This document shows, piece by piece, positions 48,788 through 52,845 of a DNA stretch of 52,845 nucleotides. Location of the stretch: positions 1 to 52,845 of the forward strand of contig NZ_FOYM01000027.1 of assembly GCF_900115975.1 (NCBI RefSeq), in the 5' to 3' direction. This DNA is from Desulfoscipio geothermicus DSM 3669 (GTDB taxonomy: Bacteria; Bacillota; Desulfotomaculia; Desulfotomaculales; Desulfallaceae). A program made the translations under genes and the position numbers. Below the pieces are notes generated by a model that searched no databases, was not told the DNA's origin, and saw only the letters and a program-made list of their open reading frames with translations. Positions within the stretch are counted from its first letter, which is position 1. Each line of letters opens with the position of its first letter.

Positions 48788-48816
48788 TTGCTTTTTAAAA
48801 AGTTTCATGGTACAAT
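48788..48816 (+). promoter_or_regulatory. sigma-A promoter of cold-shock gene, long leader
   Basis: TTGCTT (48788-48793), 17 bp, TACAAT (48811-48816). The start point near 48823 gives a leader of about 114 nt, as is usual for cold-shock mRNAs that switch structure with temperature. Confidence 0.7.
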
Positions 48817-48936
48817 GTGTAAGCTAAAAAGTATGAAAACCTAAAAATGATCTTTACGGCCTCTTGTATCAAGCATTACGAGGAAAAGAAGTTTTTATGG
48901 TATCAGCTTTTTAAGATTTTTTTGAGGAGGCCTATT

Positions 48937-49134
48937 ATGATAGGTAGAGTTAAGTGGTTTAACAATGACAAGGGTTTCGGCTTTATTGAACGTGAAAACG
49001 GAGATGACGTATTTGTTCATTTCTCCGCCATTGAAGGGAACGGGTTTAAAAGTCTGGAAGAAGGACAGCAAGTTGAATTTGAAATTGTAGAAGGTGCGAG
49101 AGGGCCGCAGGCTGCGAACGTAGTTCGGTTATAA
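48937..49134 (+). CDS. csp: cold-shock protein (CspA family)
   Basis: A 65-residue OB-fold protein. It has RNP1 KGFGFIE and RNP2 VFVHFSAI, typical for single-strand RNA/DNA binding. GAGGAGG lies seven bases before ATG 48937; the open frame begins at 48847 but without a site. It melts mRNA structure in the cold and is followed by a DEAD-box helicase gene, a functional pair. The last codons read ANVVRL, as in the family. Confidence 0.95.
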   Translation: MIGRVKWFNNDKGFGFIERENGDDVFVHFSAIEGNGFKSLEEGQQVEFEIVEGARGPQAANVVRL

Positions 49135-49161
49135 TAATCGCCGGTATACAAATTTGAATTG

Positions 49162-49203
49162 AAAGGGCATATTCCGGATTATATGGAATAATGCCCTTTT
49201 TTT
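49162..49203 (+). terminator. terminator of csp
   Basis: AAAGGGCA / TGCCCTTT outer stem with TTCC / GGAA inner stem and T7. Confidence 0.85.
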
Positions 49204-49248
49204 AGGATATCTTATAAACATAGTATTAAATAAAGGAGATAAGCGGCT

Positions 49249-50703
49249 TTGGCTACATTTCATGAATTCGGACTCGAACAAACGATACTTCAGGCTATAA
49301 GTAATATGGGGTTTGAAGAAACAACCCCCATTCAGGAGCAGACAATTCCATTTGCATTGCAGGGAAAGGACATAATCGGACAAGCTCAAACAGGTACGGG
49401 GAAGACAGCAGCTTACGGGATCCCTCTTACTGCGAAAATAGAAAGAGACCATGAGCAGATCCAAGGGCTGGTTTTAACACCTACGCGGGAACTGACCATG
49501 CAAGTGGCGGAGGAATTAAACAAAATCGGTCAATTTAAAAAGATACGTTCTTTACCGATTTACGGGGGCCAGGACATTAACCGTCAAATCAAGGCGCTTA
49601 AGCAAAAACCGCATATCGTTGTTGCAACTCCCGGCCGTCTTATGGACCATATGAGAAGAAAAACGATTCGGCTTCATGCAATTCAAACGGTAGTTCTTGA
49701 TGAAGCGGATGAAATGTTAAATATGGGTTTTATTGAAGATATAGAGGTGATTTTGCAAGAAACCCCCAAGGAAAGGCAAACGCTGCTTTTTTCGGCGACT
49801 ATGCCAAAACCGATCCAATCCCTTGCGCAAAGGTTTATGATTGAACCCGGGTTATTTTCGGTCAGGTCGAAGGAAATAACGGTTCCCAATATAGAACAGC
49901 ATTACATAGAGGTACCTGAAAAACAAAAGTTTGATACTTTATGCCGGTTATTGGATATCCAATCGCCGGAATTAGCCATTGTTTTTGGGAGAACTAAACG
50001 GAGAGTTGACGAGTTAAGTGAAGCGTTAAGCAAGCGGGGATATGGGGTTGAAGGGATTCACGGGGATTTAAACCAGGGTAAACGAATAAGCATTATGAAC
50101 CGGTTCAAAGAAGGGGTAATTGAAGTATTGGTTGCCACCGATGTTGCGGCCAGGGGTTTGGATATCAGCGGGGTGACACATGTATATAACTTTGACATAC
50201 CGCAAGATCCGGAGAGTTACGTTCATCGGGTAGGGCGCACCGGCCGGGCGGGCAATAAAGGGTTGGCGGTTACCTTTGTTACTCCGCGCGAAATCGGCCA
50301 TTTGAGAATAATTGAAAATCTCACGAAGCGCAAAATGGAGCGCAAACCAATCCCCACTGTGACAGAAGCCATAGAAGGTCAGCAACGGCTGGCTGTTGAA
50401 AAATTGCTGGAAGTAGTCGAGCAGGGACAATATCAAGATTACAAGACAATGGCCGAGGAACTGCTTGCGGAACATGACTCTGTGACACTGGTTTCCGCAG
50501 CATTGAAAATGCTGACCAAGGAACCGAATAATGCCCGGGTAGTGTTAACCGAAGAGCCGCCGTTGAGGGTGAAGAAGGAAAAATGGGGTGTAAAAAGCAG
50601 GGCGTTGAGAGATGGAAGAGGCAAAAATTATCGTAAGTGGGAAAATAAGAAGAAATGGAGTAATAAGAAGCAGGATGTCATTACTCATAACTCCTTCGGT
50701 TAA
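49249..50703 (+). CDS. cshA: DEAD-box RNA helicase (CshA/DeaD type)
   Basis: A 484-residue helicase. Q-motif [13 protein letters not shown], motif I AQTGTGKT, Ia [26 protein letters not shown], and in the second domain ARGLDI, IV, and [17 protein letters not shown]-terminal region of about 110 residues is basic and Lys/Arg-rich ([29 protein letters not shown]), as in RNA-binding tails. It starts at TTG 49249 behind AAGGAG. It unwinds RNA in ribosome assembly and mRNA decay, particularly in the cold. It is AT-richer than the average gene here. Confidence 0.93.
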   Translation: MATFHEFGLEQTILQAISNMGFEETTPIQEQTIPFALQGKDIIGQAQTGTGKTAAYGIPLTAKIERDHEQIQGLVLTPTRELTMQVAEELNKIGQFKKIRSLPIYGGQDINRQIKALKQKPHIVVATPGRLMDHMRRKTIRLHAIQTVVLDEADEMLNMGFIEDIEVILQETPKERQTLLFSATMPKPIQSLAQRFMIEPGLFSVRSKEITVPNIEQHYIEVPEKQKFDTLCRLLDIQSPELAIVFGRTKRRVDELSEALSKRGYGVEGIHGDLNQGKRISIMNRFKEGVIEVLVATDVAARGLDISGVTHVYNFDIPQDPESYVHRVGRTGRAGNKGLAVTFVTPREIGHLRIIENLTKRKMERKPIPTVTEAIEGQQRLAVEKLLEVVEQGQYQDYKTMAEELLAEHDSVTLVSAALKMLTKEPNNARVVLTEEPPLRVKKEKWGVKSRALRDGRGKNYRKWENKKKWSNKKQDVITHNSFG

Positions 50704-50725
50704 GATACCTTAACAGAACTAATTT

Positions 50726-50744
50726 AGCCCGGCAAACCCGGGCT
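50726..50744 (+). terminator. terminator of helicase gene
   Basis: AGCCCGG / CCGGGCT with a 5-base loop, then TTTTTATTTTTAT. Confidence 0.85.
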
Positions 50745-51089
50745 TTTTATTTTTATATGGACAAAACCCGGCGGCATTTCCTCTTCCGTATAAAACCGGA
50801 GACATCTAGATCACAAGGGTAAAAACCTACTATTATGACTTATATGGCGGACCGAAGCCACTTTTAAAGTATTCATTGATACAGGTGGATTTATAGCACT
50901 TATCCATAAACATGAGTAAAAAATTACTATAAAAAAATAAAAAACTAAGCAGGAAAGAACAAAAAATGTTGAAATTGGTTATTATTGATATGGAATATAT
51001 TTCTTTTCTTAAAATAAATACGCAGGTGGATTAAGTTTTACGTAAAGAAGAAATTGAATTTAAGATTGCAAGAGGCTAAAAATGGAAAC
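50745..51089. other. gene-free AT-rich stretch
   Basis: No ORF with a ribosome site, tRNA or clear repeat is seen. The stretch leads into transposase debris. Confidence 0.5.
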
Positions 51090-51320
51090 GTTGTTTCACA
51101 TGAGGATATCAAGATTCCAATGCGTATATTCGGGAAACCCATAATATTTTGGCTTATCACAAGCAATCGCGATCACTTCACAACGCTGGCAAACATCAAA
51201 CTTTATCGGAGCACCCGGGCGCGGCAGATCATGCAGACCATCTATCCCCGATTGGCTGAACCGATTTCGCCATTTGCGCACCGTTTTCGTAGATGTCTCC
51301 AGTTCCCTGGCTCGTACCTA
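51090..51320 (-). mobile_element. IS630-type transposase fragment
   Basis: The minus strand reads ARELETSTKTVRKWRNRFSQSGIDGLHDLPRPGAPIKFD, the helix-turn-helix start of IS630 transposases (TVRKWRxRFxxxGLxGLxDxPRPGRP). The DDE catalytic part is missing; after about 60 residues the frame is lost. Confidence 0.75.
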
Positions 51321-51335
51321 AATTTACCATAAAGT

Positions 51336-51710
51336 TTGTCAATTCAAAAAGTACGCATACCGGATGCGCTTACCGTGATCACCACCTGGCGACCGCTTTT
51401 GATTCTTTGCTTCCACGCAACCGACCCCGATTACAATTCCAGCTATGTACCCCATCTCAATGCTGTGTTGGTTACGGCGCCACGCGCCAACGAAGAAGGC
51501 AATCAACCTTCTTATGTTTTTTTACACGAACTGGGCCACGCTTTCCAAGTAGCCCTTACTAAAGACCCGGCTGATATACCATGCTCTTTTTTGCCGGTGT
51601 TTCATTTGACTTTTGGCACGGACCCGGAAGAAGTGTCAGCAAATGATTGGCCGGACATCTTTGCGGACACCTTTTCACTGGCCATGTCATATGGGACGGA
51701 ATTGGCATAA
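51336..51710 (+). pseudogene. HELGH-motif protein, probably truncated
   Basis: A frame of 124 residues includes YVFLHELGHAFQVALTKDP, an HExxH zinc-protease-like motif, and EVSANDWPDIFADTFSLAMSYGT, where the Asp/Glu could be a third ligand. No ribosome site stands before the TTG, the 5' side touches the IS630 fragment, and the coding pattern seems to go on after the stop in another frame (IGITNPFCRMFDNFSQAGI, to 51844). I read it as a broken gene of unknown family. Confidence 0.5.
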
Positions 51711-51844
51711 CCAATCCTTTCTGCAGAATGTTTGATAACTTTTCCCAAGCTGGAATATTACGATATTTCGAGATGATTACTTTAGATGCCTTAAAGAACA
51801 GGGAGGCATTTGAAATGGGATGCCCAACGTATCGCGGACTTTAA

Positions 51845-52110
51845 GGCTGCTGTGCGTGGCAGATAGCCAGGGAACCTAAGCTATTCGAATCAAATCAATG
51901 GATCAATTTGTCCAGTATATCGGAAGTATGTTCAGGAGTATGGCGGCTTCTGCTCAATTTCGCCCCTTTCAAGAAATTTATTGAGGCAGGTGTTATGAAT
52001 GCCGGCCTGAATTATGTCCCGGGTATGGGCGTAACCGTTATTCTTTTTAAAGATGGTTCCTGCCGGACTTCTCCATAACGTCGTAATCGATTACCCAATA
52101 GCAGGGTGTT
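51845..52110 (+). other. degraded coding-like stretch
   Basis: A short frame 51967-52077 reads PFKKFIEAGVMNAGLNYVPGMG then VTVILFKDGSCRTSP-stop, without start or ribosome site. It is probably the end of a decayed gene, maybe the same as the HELGH protein. No other feature. Confidence 0.3.
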
Positions 52111-52131
52111 TAGTCAACTTTTAGAATCTGT

Positions 52132-52137
52132 TATAAT
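52132..52137 (+). promoter_or_regulatory. TATAAT box of the candidate structured RNA
   Basis: A perfect -10 (TATAAT, 52132-52137). The -35 at 17 bp (TTTAGT, 52109-52114) is weak. Confidence 0.55.
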
Positions 52138-52143
52138 ACGGGT

Positions 52144-52440
52144 AACAGATCACAAGGAAGTGGGTGTGGTGATTGGTTGAGATTAGGGGGATAAACCGGA
52201 CCGGAGGTGATTGCCATGGAGAACCCCGGGATCAGAAAGGCCCTACCATTGAGAAAACCTTTTGGCAGAGCAAGCGGGAACGCAAGCTGGGGTGTAGTTT
52301 CAGATTATGCACCAATAAATACCACACTAGGCAACACCTAGCAGTAGTTTACGAAATAGCAGCGTCTAAAACGCCTGAGTCCAGTAATACCAAGGATTTC
52401 AGAGGACGACTTTGTATTACCCCACCATAGAGTATTTTTT
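52144..52440 (+). ncRNA. candidate large structured non-coding RNA
   Basis: Starting just after the TATAAT box, about 290 nt show many local pairings and no long ORF: AGC-AA-GCG-GGAA-CGC-AA-GCT (52269-52288, a GNRA tetraloop with a symmetric internal loop), GGTGTA / TGCACC (52291-52313), CTAGG-CAACA-CCTAG (52327-52341), GCGT-CTAAA-ACGC (52362-52374), and GTAATAC..AAG / CTT.GTATTAC (52384-52420). The 5' TGTGGTG (52165-52171) can pair with CACCATA (52424-52430), closing the whole. T6 follows. The 3' end overlaps the transposase stop. A 41-codon ORF with a good ribosome site (52216-52341) lies inside and is the main other reading. Confidence 0.5.
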
Positions 52441-52845
52441 CAGGTCCAACACCTCCATTAACTTCTTTTGCTCTGGTGTAAGTTTGGAAAGTGTTATATG
52501 CTGCCTATCTTTTTTAGACTGGCCTTTTTTGGGGTAAACCACTACAACCTCTTTAATATCGCCCAATGTATCAAGGATTTTTGGAATGCTCATATCAACG
52601 CCCTTTTGATGCAGTTCCCTTTTCAGCAAAGAACAAAGCATTAACGCCAATACACAATAGAAAGTATGCACCCTGATTTTCTGGTCGGTCCAGTGAAAAA
52701 CCGACCGATAGCTTAAAAAATGCGTGTCTTTCATGCGCTTAAAAGATTCTTCAATTTTATGCTGGCTCCGGTATGAAGTAATAATCTTTTCAGTATCCCA
52801 ATCCAGGTTATTTGTAAAAAGAATGGTTTTACCCAGATACTTTTC
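52417..52845 (-). CDS. IS1634/IS4-like transposase, C-terminal part (5' end outside window)
   Basis: The visible 142 residues contain FTNNLDWDTEKIITSYRSQHKIEESFKRMKDTHFLSYRSVFHW, the Y-x-R...E-x-x-F-K-x-K region with the last Glu of the DDE triad, then RVHTFYCVLALMLCSLL and the end DLKKYSMVG-stop. The gene enters from the right edge; its start and the other IS end are not visible. The terminal inverted repeat should lie to the left of 52417, and would then fall within the candidate RNA. Confidence 0.8.
   Translation of the reverse strand, partial: EKYLGKTILFTNNLDWDTEKIITSYRSQHKIEESFKRMKDTHFLSYRSVFHWTDQKIRVHTFYCVLALMLCSLLKRELHQKGVDMSIPKILDTLGDIKEVVVVYPKKGQSKKDRQHITLSKLTPEQKKLMEVLDLKKYSMVG

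Noticed and set aside
52216-52341. 41-codon ORF with a strong GGAGGTGA site
   Set aside because: Not listed as a gene because the stretch is more convincing as folded RNA (several hairpins) and the peptide has no motif. Kept as the main alternative.

Overview
The window looks like chromosomal DNA of a spore-forming, anaerobic Gram-positive bacterium of the Clostridia, most like the Desulfotomaculum / Pelotomaculum group (Peptococcaceae). The reasons are moderate GC content with many TTG starts and strong GGAGG ribosome sites, S-layer-homology (SLH) surface proteins, several YjcZ-type sporulation micro-proteins, a ComA-type phosphosulfolactate synthase, a stand-alone siroheme/4Fe-4S sulfite-reductase-like protein, and abundant REP-like palindromes. 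This is inference from gene content; no 16S is present.

Layout. 0-3 kb: the 3' part of a 5S rRNA gene (end of an rRNA operon), a hot-dog dehydratase and a soluble four-PAS histidine kinase. 3.1-14.3 kb: a coherent catabolic block on the + strand, with a sodium:solute symporter and its tiny partner, a membrane histidine kinase and NtrC-type sigma54 activator, a candidate UAS and -24/-12 promoter, the three-part 5-oxoprolinase PxpABC, and a TRAP transporter (DctP, DctQ, DctM). I infer signal-controlled uptake and use of 5-oxoproline or a related lactam or acid. 14.4-17 kb: an AT-rich accessory stretch with a Cys-rich micro-protein, a SurA-like lipid-anchored or secreted protein, a membrane gene broken by a 32-bp tandem duplication, an IS3 remnant and a truncated LytTR protein.

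17.1-24.1 kb: a Fur-family regulator (probably Zur) overlapping znuA-znuC-znuB, a Nudix hydrolase, a promoter-leader-terminator unit, a structured repeat, and pabA-pabB-pabC for 4-aminobenzoate. 24.2-31.3 kb: a sporulation-flavoured region with five YjcZ-like genes, a Gly/Pro/Tyr-rich micro-protein and a uppS paralogue. Six of the upstream regions share one promoter layout (GTAACA, 15-16 bp, then AATA or CATA-NNN-T[A/G]) that fits mother-cell sigma-K. The same region holds a GNAT-like protein, an AT-rich HAD phosphatase, CcdA plus a TlpA-type thioredoxin, and gene remnants.

31.4-47.6 kb: mixed housekeeping and surface genes (two metallophosphoesterases, two PLP aminotransferases, two SLH proteins, a ferredoxin with a CRP/FNR-like palindrome, a sulfite-reductase-like protein, lspA-rluD, DUF441 protein, comA) interrupted by REP-like palindromes and by thiolase and acyl-CoA-ligase remnants. 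47.7-52.8 kb: YgjP-type metallopeptidase, TnpB-like debris, a cold-shock protein and a DEAD-box helicase, IS630 debris, a damaged HELGH protein, a likely structured non-coding RNA with its own TATAAT box, and the C-terminal part of an IS1634/IS4-like transposase running off the window.

Most interesting: the shared sigma-K-like promoter set (24.5-31.3 kb), the 82-nt two-hairpin repeat with compensatory base changes (21.05 and 41.63 kb), the structured RNA candidate (52.14-52.44 kb), and the apparent AUA start of pxpA.
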